Shown here: one piece after another, positions 15,915 to 25,080 of the stretch
Position numbering within the stretch: the stretch's first letter is position 1
How the letters are laid out: each line of letters begins with the position of its first letter
Assembly (NCBI RefSeq): GCF_002886185.1
Contig: NZ_KZ614146.1
Location: 1,534,930-1,598,929 of the forward strand
DNA length: 64,000 nucleotides
From: Salipaludibacillus neizhouensis
GTDB lineage: Bacteria; Bacillota; Bacilli; Bacillales; Salisediminibacteriaceae
Direction of reading: 5' to 3'
The notes under the pieces: model-generated
Told to the model about the DNA's origin: nothing
What the model saw: only the letters and a program-made list of their open reading frames with translations
Database searches by the model: none
Translations under genes and position numbers: made by a program

Positions 15915-18017
15915 ATGAGACTGAAGATTTCCTTGCTTATTACCGTGTTAATGATTTCTCAAATTTTGGTGGGGGTGCAGCCCTCAAAAGCCACTAATGA
16001 AAGTACGGTCAATGATTTGATTATTTACGAAAATATACCTGAGGTAGATCCGGAATTTTCAGATCAAGGAACGGAATTGAAAGCGCTCTATTTACACAAA
16101 GAAGGCCATTTTACAGAAGTCTCACTGGGGTTGAATTGGAAATCGTCAAACACCAATGTGGCAACTGTTGATGATAACGGAAGGATTGAATTTACTGGTC
16201 AAAGAGGGAGGACGTTTATTTCTGTCACGGATGGGAACTATACAGATCGCATTGGATTACACAATAAAGCAAATCCGGCTCAAAAAAGTAAAAGTGGAAA
16301 TTCACCCAATTTAATCGAAGTATTGAAAGAAAGTGGCGATAGATATCAAGTTATTGATAGATCTTTGGATTCTTTAACCATTGAAGAAAAAATAGGGCAA
16401 ATGATGATGCCAGACTTCCGCCATTATAATGGAGAAGCAGTAACTGAAATGCTCCCAGAGATTGAGGAATTAGTAGAAGAATACCACCTTGGTGGGGTGA
16501 TTCTTTTTGCTGAAAATGTTGTTGGCACTGAGCAGACTAGTAATCTTGTAAGCGATTATCAAGAGACTGCAGATAAGTTTGGCTTATTAGTAACCATAGA
16601 TCAAGAGGGTGGTATTGTTACAAGACTTCAGACTGGAACTCATATGCCAGGGAACATGGCTTTAGGAGCGACACGTTCTAATGAATTGGCTACTCAGGTA
16701 GGTGACGTTATTGGTGCAGAATTGTCAGCACTAGGTATTAATACAAACTTGGCACCTGTTGTGGATGTGAATAACAATTCAGACAATCCAGTTATTGGTG
16801 TACGTTCGTTTGGCGAAGATCCAGAGTTGGTAGCAAATATGGGTGTGAACTATATAAAGGGATTACAGCAAAATGGTATCGCAGCGACAGCCAAACATTT
16901 TCCAGGGCATGGAGATACTGCGGTGGATTCTCATTTAGGATTACCGGAAGTTCCTCATGATAAAGAAAGATTACTAGATGTAGAGTTATATCCATTTCAA
17001 AAAGCGATGGATCATGGGATTGATGCGATCATGACAGCCCATGTAACATTTCCACAAATTGACGGAAGCAAAGCTATTTCACAAAAAGATGGGACTGAAA
17101 TTTCAATCCCTGCAACATTATCTCGTAAAGTTTTAACAGACTTAATGCGAGATGAAATGGGATATGAAGGTGTTGTTATGACAGATGCCATGAATATGAA
17201 TGCTATCACTGATCATTTTGGTTCTGTAGATGCCGCGATACGAGCTATCAATGCGGGAGCAGATATTATCCTTATGCCTGTTGGCCTTGAAGCAGTTGTG
17301 ACGGGCGTTCTTGATGCAGTAAATGATGGTGATATAGAGCTAGAAGAAATTGATCAATCTGTTAAACGTATTCTCACACTAAAAGTTGAAAGAGGTATTT
17401 TCAAAACCGAAGAGACCATAGACCGAGAAAAACAATTGGAAAATGCTATACAAACCATTGGGTCTGATGTTCATCGAGCAATAGAACAAGAAGTAGCTGA
17501 AAAATCAATCACTATGGTAAAAAACGACGATGTATTACCACTTAGCTTAGAGGACAGTGATGAGGTAGTTGTGGTTGGAACTAGTTTCATAGCTGGATTA
17601 ACTAGTGCGATAGAGAAACACCACGATAATGTGACAACGATATCTCTTAGTTCACAACGGCAATTAACCAGCGATCAAGAAGCACTGATTGAAAACGCTG
17701 ATCAAGTTATTATCGGCTCATATACGTTTAATGTCGCAGGTAGATCACCAGGAAATGCAAATATGCACGTTTTTAATCAAATTCTTGATATGAAAGAGGA
17801 TGTAGTTGGCGTAGGAATCCGGAATCCGTACGATATTATTGGTTATCCAGACGTTGATGCGTATTTAGCACAGTATGGATTTAGAGATGCTAGTTTCCAA
17901 GCAACAGCGGATACGATTTTTGGAGATAATAATCCGACAGGTCAACTTCCTGTTACAATCCCAGATTTTGATGAGGGTGTACTATATCCATATGGTACTG
18001 GGATTAATTATGAATGA
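15915..18017 (+). CDS. nagZ: Secreted beta-N-acetylglucosaminidase NagZ (GH3)
   Basis: A 700-residue exported glycosidase that releases GlcNAc from peptidoglycan fragments. The signal peptide ends near QPSKA. A short Ig-like N-terminal region (SSNTNVATVDDNGRI) precedes the GH3 barrel. The barrel contains KHFPGHGDTAVDSHLGLP with the Asp-His dyad of NagZ, and the nucleophile region VVMTDAMNMNAI. A C-terminal alpha/beta domain follows, as in the two-domain B. subtilis NagZ. The start ATG 15915 has AAGGGAGAG upstream; the frame is open to 15822 and overlaps amiE, but those starts lack good sites. With NamZ and AmiE it dismantles cell wall fragments outside the cell. Confidence 0.93.
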   Translation: MRLKISLLITVLMISQILVGVQPSKATNESTVNDLIIYENIPEVDPEFSDQGTELKALYLHKEGHFTEVSLGLNWKSSNTNVATVDDNGRIEFTGQRGRTFISVTDGNYTDRIGLHNKANPAQKSKSGNSPNLIEVLKESGDRYQVIDRSLDSLTIEEKIGQMMMPDFRHYNGEAVTEMLPEIEELVEEYHLGGVILFAENVVGTEQTSNLVSDYQETADKFGLLVTIDQEGGIVTRLQTGTHMPGNMALGATRSNELATQVGDVIGAELSALGINTNLAPVVDVNNNSDNPVIGVRSFGEDPELVANMGVNYIKGLQQNGIAATAKHFPGHGDTAVDSHLGLPEVPHDKERLLDVELYPFQKAMDHGIDAIMTAHVTFPQIDGSKAISQKDGTEISIPATLSRKVLTDLMRDEMGYEGVVMTDAMNMNAITDHFGSVDAAIRAINAGADIILMPVGLEAVVTGVLDAVNDGDIELEEIDQSVKRILTLKVERGIFKTEETIDREKQLENAIQTIGSDVHRAIEQEVAEKSITMVKNDDVLPLSLEDSDEVVVVGTSFIAGLTSAIEKHHDNVTTISLSSQRQLTSDQEALIENADQVIIGSYTFNVAGRSPGNANMHVFNQILDMKEDVVGVGIRNPYDIIGYPDVDAYLAQYGFRDASFQATADTIFGDNNPTGQLPVTIPDFDEGVLYPYGTGINYE

Positions 18018-18184
18018 TTATGGATGCGGTTTTTCGAACGATGATCTCTAAACAACATGAGTGAATGACACACAGGTTGTTGCGTCGATTATTAAAAAGA
18101 AGAAAAAATGGCCACCAGTAATGGGGGCTATTTCTAATCTTAATACTGATTATCCCTTTAGTTCACAAACTTACTACTATCAAA

Positions 18185-18345
18185 TAATATCGATAGAGCA
18201 TAACGAGCCGACGGGCGGAGGTCCAGTCTGACCGTGCGAGAGCGGAAAAGCAAAACCAAGGACCCCCTTATCAAAAACTTGCGACGAGTAACCGAAGGCG
18301 CAGATTTTCTCTTCATTCTGAGCAAGGGGGATTCTCATTACCTTA
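18185..18345. other. GC-rich, structured intergenic segment
   Basis: In the 386-bp gap between nagZ and glcF there is a GC-rich block unlike its AT-rich surroundings. It contains GGTCC / GGACC arms around GACCGTGCGAGAGCGG, and a longer pair CCCCCTTA / GAGCAAGGGGG. No open frame fits. It could be a structured RNA, a repeat element or a remnant; I cannot name it. Confidence 0.4.
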
Positions 18346-18403
18346 ATTTAAAAAGAAAGTGCTGACTTTTAGAAATTATTGTAGAACTGATAGAAGACTC
18401 GAT

Positions 18404-19747
18404 TTATCGTTCCATTTCACCAACAGAAGTTTGTGCTGCCTCAAGGAGTAGATCGGCAATATGAACGGCACGAAGGGTATCTGATAATCCTTCACGTTCG
18501 ATCCCTAATTTCATTTGCAATAGGCAACCTGGGTTGGACGTGACGATGGTTGTTGCTTCCGTTGCCCTTGTTGCTTTCATCTTGGAGTCCAGGATTTTCA
18601 TCGACATGTCGGATTCCACAATATTATAGGTGCCCGCTGAACCACAGCATTGATCGGCGTTCTTCATTTCACGGTACTCTGTGTTTTGAATCGCAGTTAA
18701 CAGCAATCGAGGCTCGGCTTCCGTTTTCATCACATTTCGTAAATGACACGAGTCTTGATACGTAATCACCTGATCGGGTAGGGATAACATCTGCTTATCA
18801 AACTCTAATTCTATCAGAACACTAGAAATATCTTTTAATTTTTTTGAAAACTCCTTTCCACGTAACGCCCATGTTGGCTCATCTTTAAGAAGGTGGTCAT
18901 AATCCATTAAAAAGGCACCACATCCTCCTGCATTTGTGATGATATAATCGACGTCAAGTTCATCAAATGCAAGAATATTACGTTTTGCGAGCTCCTTTGC
19001 TCCATTTTTTTCCCCACTATGACCATGAAGGGCACCACAGCACGCTTGATTACTCGGGATGACAATGTCGCAGCCTGCTAGCTGTAATAGCTTCATTGTC
19101 GAGTCATTCGTTCTCATAAACATCGTATCCATTATGCAACCTGAGAAAAATGCGACTCGTTTTTTAACAGGTATTTTTGCTGGAAGATAGCTTGGTCGAT
19201 TTTTCATTTCTTTCAAGCTAGGAACAGGCGGTAAAACTTTTTCCATCGTCGACAAACTGTCGGGGAACAGTTTCATCATGCCACTTTTGTGTGCGACTTT
19301 TTGTAAACCGAACCGTTGGTAGAAGCCGAGTAAGCCTGTGACTGCTTGCACGCGGTTTTGGTATGGAAATAGTCCTTTAAACACAGCTTTACGAACCGTA
19401 CGAACGACTAAAGAGTGCTTTTTATTTTGATTAATGACGTCACGTGCTTCCTCAAGTAAATGACCATAGTTCACGCCTGACGGACAAACGGGTTCGCAAG
19501 CTCTACAACCTAGACACATATTAAGGGAGCGTTCAACATCTTCATCAGGTTCAATGAAGCCATCGACTACTCCTTTCATCACAGCAAGCCGTCCTCTTGG
19601 TGAATGGGATTCTTGAAAACCGGACTCAATATAAGTCGGGCATGAAGGTAAGCAAAAGCCACAGCGCATACAGTTTAATAATTCATCGTCACTCAGTCGC
19701 TCTTTAAATTGCCATTGAATGGTTTCTCGTTCTTTTGTAGTCGTCAT
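18404..19747 (-). CDS. glcF: Glycolate (2-hydroxy acid) oxidase iron-sulfur subunit GlcF
   Basis: A 447-residue subunit with two N-terminal 4Fe-4S motifs (CMRCGFCLPSCP and CLGCRACEPVCP) followed by two CCG domains (GCIMDTMF with QACCGALHGHSG; SCHLRN with DQCCGSAGTYN). This is the GlcF family, which transfers electrons from the flavin subunit to the quinone pool. Its ATG overlaps the glcD stop by 4 bp, so the two are translationally coupled. B. subtilis YsfD is the closest known organisation. D-lactate is an alternative substrate for this enzyme class, which is notable next to a MurQ pathway that produces it. Confidence 0.9.
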   Translation of the reverse strand: MTTTKERETIQWQFKERLSDDELLNCMRCGFCLPSCPTYIESGFQESHSPRGRLAVMKGVVDGFIEPDEDVERSLNMCLGCRACEPVCPSGVNYGHLLEEARDVINQNKKHSLVVRTVRKAVFKGLFPYQNRVQAVTGLLGFYQRFGLQKVAHKSGMMKLFPDSLSTMEKVLPPVPSLKEMKNRPSYLPAKIPVKKRVAFFSGCIMDTMFMRTNDSTMKLLQLAGCDIVIPSNQACCGALHGHSGEKNGAKELAKRNILAFDELDVDYIITNAGGCGAFLMDYDHLLKDEPTWALRGKEFSKKLKDISSVLIELEFDKQMLSLPDQVITYQDSCHLRNVMKTEAEPRLLLTAIQNTEYREMKNADQCCGSAGTYNIVESDMSMKILDSKMKATRATEATTIVTSNPGCLLQMKLGIEREGLSDTLRAVHIADLLLEAAQTSVGEMER

Positions 19748-21156
19748 GTTGTCACCACCACTCGTTTTCTCGAATCTTTGGCAAACATTTTTCCAGGATT
19801 CATAATGTTGTTTGGATCAAGCGAGTCTTTAATCGCTTTCATGGCAGCAATCCCTGCCTGACCAAGCTTTAATTCAAGGTAAGGAGCTTTCACGGTGCCA
19901 ACACCGTGCTCTCCTGTAATGGTTCCACCAAGCTCAATTGCCTTCATAAAAATTTCCTCGAACGCTTTTTCAACTTGTTCAATTTCTTCGTGATTTCGAA
20001 CATCTGTTAAACAAGTAGGATGAAGATTCCCATCACCGGCATGGCCAAAAGTACAAATATTAAGCTGATACTTTTCAGCAATCTCATTGATAGCTATGAC
20101 CATTTTGGCTACCTCAGAGCGAGGCACCGTCGCATCTTCTAAAATGATCGTTGGCTTAAAGCGAGCCAAAGCAGAAAGAGCCGTTCGTCTTGCTGTTCTC
20201 AAACCATCTGCTTCTTCTTCTGATGTTGCAATTTTTACTGACACAGCACGTTCTTGCACACATAAACGAGACATCTTTTCAATATCCTGCTTTACCACCT
20301 TGATTGGTCCATCCTGTTCAATAAGGAGCACAGCCTTCACGTCAGTAGGTAAGCCAATTTGAGAATACTCTTCAACAAGCTTTAATGTCGGTTGATCCAA
20401 AAATTCAAGCGTGGTAGGGATTATTTTGTTCGCGATAATAGTGGAGACAGATTTGGCGGCTGCTTCAATGTCTTGATAATGAACGAGCATTGTCATCTTA
20501 GACTCAGGGGTGGGAATGAGCTTCAGAGTCGCTTCAGTTATAATCCCAAGCGTTCCTTCAGAGCCGACCATTAAGCGAGTTAAATCATAGCCAGCAACAT
20601 CCTTTGCCAACTTACCACCTGTGCGAATAATCTCTCCGTTAGCTAAGACAATTTCTAAACCGATTACGTAGTCGCGTGTTACGCCGTATTTTAGACCACG
20701 CAGGCCACCGGAATTTTCGTTAATATTTCCTCCTAAAGTTGAAATTTTCATGGAGCTTGGATCGGGCGGGTAAAATAGACCTTTCGATTCCACTGCATGG
20801 ATCATGTCTAACGTTATAACTCCAGGTTGAACGGTCACGGTTAAATTTTCTTCATCAATTTCTAAGATAGCGTTCATATGTTTAAAAAGAAGAACGAGTC
20901 CTCCTTCTGTTGGACAGGTTCCTGCGCAAAGATTGGTGCCCGAGCCTCTTGGGACAATCGGGATCCTACGTTCATTACATAGTTTCACAATGTAGGAAAC
21001 TTCCCCTGTATTCCTTGGAGCGATAACTCCATCAGGTAAAGATTGAAACATTGGTGTTGCATCATAGGAATAAACAAGTCTTCCTACTTTGGTATCATCA
21101 AAGTTTTCAGGACCAACGATTTGTATAAGCTTTAATTTTATTTCCTGTGATAACAT
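19744..21156 (-). CDS. glcD: Glycolate / D-lactate oxidase FAD subunit GlcD
   Basis: A 470-residue FAD-linked oxidase with the PCMH-type FAD domain (VPRGSGTNLCAGTCP, STLGGNINENSGGLRGLKYG, GGKLAKDVAGYDLTRLMVGSEGTLGII) and the C-terminal oxidase domain with HAGDGNLHP and GEHGVGTVKAPYL. Members oxidise glycolate, D-lactate or related 2-hydroxy acids. It is followed by glcF with a 4-bp overlap. Divergence from other family members cannot be judged by eye, so the substrate is open. Upstream lies a CdaR-type regulator gene in the same direction, about 90 bp away. Confidence 0.9.
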   Translation of the reverse strand: MLSQEIKLKLIQIVGPENFDDTKVGRLVYSYDATPMFQSLPDGVIAPRNTGEVSYIVKLCNERRIPIVPRGSGTNLCAGTCPTEGGLVLLFKHMNAILEIDEENLTVTVQPGVITLDMIHAVESKGLFYPPDPSSMKISTLGGNINENSGGLRGLKYGVTRDYVIGLEIVLANGEIIRTGGKLAKDVAGYDLTRLMVGSEGTLGIITEATLKLIPTPESKMTMLVHYQDIEAAAKSVSTIIANKIIPTTLEFLDQPTLKLVEEYSQIGLPTDVKAVLLIEQDGPIKVVKQDIEKMSRLCVQERAVSVKIATSEEEADGLRTARRTALSALARFKPTIILEDATVPRSEVAKMVIAINEIAEKYQLNICTFGHAGDGNLHPTCLTDVRNHEEIEQVEKAFEEIFMKAIELGGTITGEHGVGTVKAPYLELKLGQAGIAAMKAIKDSLDPNNIMNPGKMFAKDSRKRVVVTT

Positions 21157-21249
21157 AGTTCATCATCCTCCAATATTTATAACTTACCTTTAATCATAAG
21201 AAAAAAAAGGATGATAAACTATGGATATATAGCTAGAATTTAAGGGTTT

Positions 21250-22374
21250 TCATCCCTGGTTTTTTAGATGATCATCTAAAAATGTAACGGCGAGGTAGAG
21301 TGTTGCCATGTCGTGAAATTCACGTGGATTTAACTCCGTTACATTTTCAATTTTTTTCAATCGATAGTGAAGCGTATTAATGTGAATATGTAGTGCGGAT
21401 GCTGTCTCTTTAAACGATTGATTATGAACAATAAAGGCTCTAATTGTATTCATTAACTCAATATCTTTTATAATAGGGGCAATGGTTCGATGAACAAATT
21501 CATTGCGCGTATGTTTTTTAATATCTTGTAAGCACATTTCTAAACGAAGCTCGTCTTCAAAAACAATCGATTGGGTACGTATAGCCACTGCTAACGCCCG
21601 ATCCGCCTGCTCGAAAGATCGATAGATTTCACGAGAAGAGACCATTTGACCAATTCCAAAAGACAGGGTTTTATTATACTTTTCTTTTAAATACCTTTGC
21701 AATTGTTCAATAAAGTGAAGCATACTTTGCCTTTTTTCATTCCCTTTTCTTGTTCGTAATAGAACGAAGCGTTCGTTTCCCCAACGGACAAAGATATCAT
21801 TTTTATCGTGAACAATGGTTTGAATGATGTCATTCCATATTTTTCGTTGATTAAAATCATCTTCTGTACGTGAATAGTGGCCAATAATGATTTGTCTATC
21901 AATCGATAAATTAACGTCTAATAATGTAGATTGGTTCAAAAAGGAAGTGGACCATTCTTTTTGTTGAATCCAATCAAATACAAATGCCTCAAGCGTTCGT
22001 GAGTGCCATTCTAGTTGCTCGGAATAATAGCTTTCTTTAATGAGTAGTTCGGTCATTTTTTTTAATAATTCACCGTAGGGAGAAACTTTACTAGGTTCTC
22101 CGGTAATACCAATAACGCCAATAATTTGTTTTTGAAAGAAAATTGGAAGGTTAATTCCTGCCTTCACACCAGTTAATTTACGTTGGTCTTCCTTCGTGAT
22201 AATGATTTTGTTGCGTTCACTATAGCAGGTTAGAGCACCTTCATGAAATGTACCTATCCTATTTTCGTCAGTGCTAGCAATAATGATGCCGTTGGTATCA
22301 ACGACGATTAAATCTTCATCAATGAGATTTCTAACTTCTGAAATAATATTATTTGCTAACGAAGGTCGAATCAT
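21250..22374 (-). CDS. CdaR-family transcriptional regulator (sugar diacid / glycolate utilisation)
   Basis: A 374-residue regulator with an N-terminal sugar-diacid recognition domain (DEDLIVVDTNGIIIASTDENRIGTFHEGA, VKAGINLPIFFQKQIIGVIGITG), a central GGDEF-like region (SFGIGQMVSSREIYRSFEQADRAL) and a C-terminal PucR-type helix-turn-helix (SFKETASALHIHINTLHYRLKKIE). B. subtilis YsfB occupies the same position next to glcDF. The start ATG 22374 has AGGAGAG seven bases upstream; the reading frame extends to 22416 without a better site. It probably activates the glcDF operon in response to a hydroxy acid. Confidence 0.87.
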   Translation of the reverse strand: MIRPSLANNIISEVRNLIDEDLIVVDTNGIIIASTDENRIGTFHEGALTCYSERNKIIITKEDQRKLTGVKAGINLPIFFQKQIIGVIGITGEPSKVSPYGELLKKMTELLIKESYYSEQLEWHSRTLEAFVFDWIQQKEWSTSFLNQSTLLDVNLSIDRQIIIGHYSRTEDDFNQRKIWNDIIQTIVHDKNDIFVRWGNERFVLLRTRKGNEKRQSMLHFIEQLQRYLKEKYNKTLSFGIGQMVSSREIYRSFEQADRALAVAIRTQSIVFEDELRLEMCLQDIKKHTRNEFVHRTIAPIIKDIELMNTIRAFIVHNQSFKETASALHIHINTLHYRLKKIENVTELNPREFHDMATLYLAVTFLDDHLKNQG

Positions 22375-22578
22375 AGGGCACTCTCCTAGTAGTTGGCTGG
22401 TCGTATCTGTCACCAAGTTAGTATTATTATTATAAGTATGGAAGACTTGTTGGTAGGATTGAACTTTAAAATTCTTATGTTTATGAGGCAGGGGAGATAT
22501 TTATCCTTTGACTCATTACGAAATTCTCTTAGAATGTAACTTAATAGTATGTCTATTGTATAATTCTCTCCCTTATAA

Positions 22579-22755
22579 GTAAATGTAACGAGGGAGGCGG
22601 AAGAATATGTAACCGAAGATGTGAAATTGATGGATGAGGAAGGAAACCAGATGATCTTAGAAGATACATACGCGTAATGCCGTTGCGGCTTAAATACTAG
22701 GGAAGTTTGTGCAGATGAAGTTTTCGTTGGTACTAAGAAATTTTCTATAACATAG
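22579..22755 (+). pseudogene. Decayed CDGSH-type iron-sulfur protein remnant
   Basis: The frame reads EEYVTEDVKLMDEEGNQ, then LEDTYA, a TAA stop at 22675-22677, then CRCGLNTREVC. This resembles the end of a CDGSH zinc-finger-like domain (YALCRCG...C), with leucine TTA changed to TAA and a shortened cysteine spacing. Just after it (22757-22822) a second short frame reads PTKEDVIEHFGKAEEN. No start codon is present. Both look like leftovers of old genes; the family assignment is tentative. Confidence 0.35.
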
Positions 22756-22892
22756 TTCGGAAAGTAACTCTCCCACAAAAGAAGACGTGATCGAGCATTT
22801 TGGAAAAGCGGAAGAGAACTAGGTTTACAAAAGGATATAAAAATGTCCCCAAAAGGTTCAAAATTTAGAGGCATTCAATATTTTACTTAGTT

Positions 22893-23305
22893 TTAAACTT
22901 TCTCGTCCTTATATCTAACATTAATTTCATAAGAATCAATGTTAGATATTGATTTTAGTTCTTTGGATTTTAAGATATTTTCACCATCTTTTTCTATTGC
23001 ATGTGCGATATCTTCTGTCTTCGATTCAGAACTGTCTAATGAAGTTCGTACAGTAGTTAATTCTTGATAATCGGCTACTATGTCTCCTATTTCCTCATAA
23101 TCTTTTTGTAATATTTCTTTGATAGTTACTAAAGTTCTTAATTCTTCATTAGTAACATTGGAATCTCCAAGGTTTTCTTCAGGCACTTCCTATACTACAT
23201 CTTTTGATTCTTTTTCATTTGATTTTGAACTAAAAGTCATTGATACCCCTATAAAAATACCTGCAATTACGACTAGACTAATGAATAAAAACACACTTTT
23301 TCCAT
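22893..23305 (-). pseudogene. Small membrane-anchored protein, frameshifted and interrupted
   Basis: A strong AAGGAGGGGG precedes ATG 23305, but the coding frame begins one base off (GKSVFLFISLVVIAGIFIGV...), as if one G was lost after ATG. The frame then meets a TAG at 23190-23192 and continues as EVPEENLGDSNVTNEELRT to a stop at 22893. The intact ancestor would have had an N-terminal membrane helix and an acidic, probably helical extracellular part of about 100 residues. From GTG 23184-23186 a 97-residue piece could still be translated. I do not recognise the family. Confidence 0.65.
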
Positions 23306-23343
23306 GAATCCCCCTCCTTCCCTTTAGGAGTATGTCCATATTA

Positions 23344-23409
23344 ATGAGAACATTCTTTGCAGGGGGCCTAGTAATACTATTTTTATTTCAAGGCTCTCAA
23401 AAAGCCTGA
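23344..23409 (+). pseudogene. Truncated 5' end of an exported protein gene
   Basis: ATG 23344 opens MRTFFAGGLVILFLFQGSQ, a signal-peptide-like or membrane segment. It is cut off where a GC-rich repeat (family 3) begins, and stops at 23407-23409. It is probably a gene start disrupted by the repeat. Confidence 0.35.
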
Positions 23410-23450
23410 GGAGGCTCGCGATCGTCCACGGAAAGCAAGCGGGAATTCTT
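23398..23450 (+). repeat. GC-rich repeat family 3 (GCCTGAGGAGGCT type)
   Basis: AAGCCTGAGGAGGCTCGCG followed by TCCACGGAAAGCAAGCGG. The same pattern, inverted and diverged, occurs at 24918-24970. It resembles a widespread Bacillaceae intergenic repeat of the GGAGGCTCGCGG...GCGGAAAGCGAGCG type, which I name from memory. Confidence 0.6.
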
Positions 23451-23556
23451 CAAAAACAACATATAACGATAACAGAACCTAATTAAAAGGGTGGGGGGAC
23501 TCTGCCGACATGGCTGCAGGGATTCGTTGATATTAATCCAATTTCACTTGTTGTGA

Positions 23557-24052
23557 CAGGTATATTTACTCCTTACAGATACTGGGACATTTTTTACGAG
23601 AATGATTAAGTTTTACACGAAAGACCCCTATAATCATGCATCCATTTATCGGTGGATTCGTCAAAAAGAATATGCACGGAAATATTTTCAATCAAACAAG
23701 ATGTACTATTTATAGTTGTAGTGTCACTAGTGATCAGCTTCAAAGAATGGAATATTTTATAAAAGAAATCGAAGCGAAAAAACATCTCTATCGCTATAAT
23801 TTATTAGGGTTATTTGCACTAATTCTAAACAAACGAATGAATAGGAAATACTCTTTCTTTTGTTCCCAATTTGTTGCAACCGTATTGCAAGAATGTGAGA
23901 TTGCAAATTTTAAAAAACCACCCTCACTTATTAGATCGAACGAGCTAATAGAAGGAGCTAATTTTCAATTGTTGTATCAAGGAAATCTCGAAAAAATCTG
24001 CAGAGGAATAGATGTAAAAACAAATGTAGACATGGCATGTATGAATATTTAA
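23557..24052 (+). pseudogene. YiiX-like (permuted papain fold) amidase, internally deleted
   Basis: From 23557 one frame reads VYLLLTDTGTFFTRMIKFY and then TKDPYNHASI, the N-terminal part of YiiX/YebB-like permuted NlpC/P60 enzymes with the catalytic His. At about 23640 the frame changes and continues as PFIGGFVKKNMHG to YSFFCSQFVATVLQECE, which carries the Cys, and ends at 24052. The stretch between the two halves (about 20 residues in relatives) is missing with a frame change. A stop lies directly before the first half, so the start is lost too. A 138-residue frame (23636-24052) remains open but lacks the His region. Confidence 0.65.
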
Positions 24053-24158
24053 TTTTTAAAAAGTGCAAATATAAGGGCCAGTGGCGTACTCACTATCAAT
24101 TCATCTAGAAAACTACTCGTATCAGAAGAAGTCAACGGCTCCCAAGGTTTTGACGATT

Positions 24159-24278
24159 GGCTCATAATTTTCACGGAAAAGAAATCTGCTCGCTGGTCCA
24201 GATTACGACCCTCAAGAAAGCTTCATACATTGGTATGTGATAGAAGTTTTTAAGGAGGCGGAGAGGTGTTATGTTTGA
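24159..24278 (+). pseudogene. C-terminal fragment of an unknown protein
   Basis: A protein-like stretch reads RNLLAGPDYDPQESFIHW and YVIEVFKEAERC before a stop at 24276-24278. No start or upstream continuation in frame is seen. I do not recognise the family. The rest of 24053-24440 contains nothing I can interpret. Confidence 0.25.
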
Positions 24279-24439
24279 GGTTGCAAAATGGCTGAAATGT
24301 TATAGATTTAATATCTAAAATTACCTGAATTATTCATACTTACAAGTTCAACTATGAATATAACCGAAATCACACATTTTCTTGTTCCATTAAGAAAAAT
24401 CATGATGATTTCGCTACTTTTTGACGTTCCCTATAAAGA

Positions 24440-24880
24440 CTGCTTAGAATAGTTGAGTTTTTGGGCAGACTACTCCCTTGGTCGTACACTGAATTTTTAA
24501 AAGCTGATTTCAGGGTGATATACTCCAGCTGTAGGGAGCGATGATGATCAAACCGTCTGAAAAAAACGGGATAGACTAGGTTGAGAAGTTAACGCATCGG
24601 TGCCAATGATTTGTGTGAACACTGGATCTTTTTTCAAATGAGCCGCGGCATCATATTAGGAATATCAAGCAATAATTTGATATACTTTTTGACGAAGCAA
24701 ATTTTCATTCGAATGAAAATAGTAAAGCCTGTTGTCTTTTAGCTTGAGATGTTGAGCTAACGTTTTTGAAAAAACAATTTTTTCATCGAATTCCCTAAAG
24801 ACAAACTCACCCGTATCAGAGGAAAGGGAACCATAAGGATGGCTTACCTTGTTGGCTTTATTTATATGTGTTTAACAATG
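24440..24880 (-). mobile_element. IS1380-type transposase remnant
   Basis: On the minus strand the translated pieces PYGSLSSDTGEFVFREFDEK, SKTLAQHLKLKDNR and YFHSNENLLRQKVYQIIA run to a stop. The reading resumes with YDAAAHLKKDPVFTQIIG, SQPSLSRFF, and after a further shift FDHHRSLQLEY and VYDQG. Order and motifs follow the N-terminal third of IS1380-family DDE transposases. At least one stop (TGA 24665-24667) and one frameshift are present, and the catalytic core is absent, so it is dead. The 5' side abuts repeats of families 2 and 3. Confidence 0.75.
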
Positions 24881-24917
24881 AATTCAGAATTATATTTCAG
24901 TTGTATTTTTTCTGTTG

Positions 24918-24970
24918 GACTGAATCTGTTCGCTTTTCCGTGGATGAACCGCCAAGCCTCCTCAGGCTTA
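24918..24970 (-). repeat. GC-rich repeat family 3, second copy
   Basis: On the minus strand GGTAAGCCTGAGGAGGCT is followed by TTCATCCACGGAAAAGCG, matching 23398-23450 in inverse orientation. The two copies bracket the 23.4-25.0 kb block of broken genes. Confidence 0.6.
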
Positions 24971-25030
24971 CCAAACAACCTTCGATAATAACTAAGCAAC
25001 AAATTCACCAAATTAGAATAAAAGATTTTT

Positions 25031-25080
25031 AAAGATTGCAATGCAGTTTTTCTTAAATACAGCGTGAGATTTCGCCACCA
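25031..25080 (-). repeat. Repeat family 2 fragment
   Basis: Read on the minus strand, GGTGGCGAAATCTCACGCTG then TATTTAAGAAAAACTGCATT matches the 3' part of the element at 950-1079 and its tail. Confidence 0.55.

Noticed and set aside
19744-19747. Possible frameshift between glcD and glcF
   Set aside because: The 4-bp ATGA overlap is ordinary translational coupling and both proteins are full length.
22410-22874. Open frame of 154 codons on the minus strand
   Set aside because: No ribosome binding site and no recognisable domain; the plus strand shows better protein-like remnants (CDGSH-type) in the same place.
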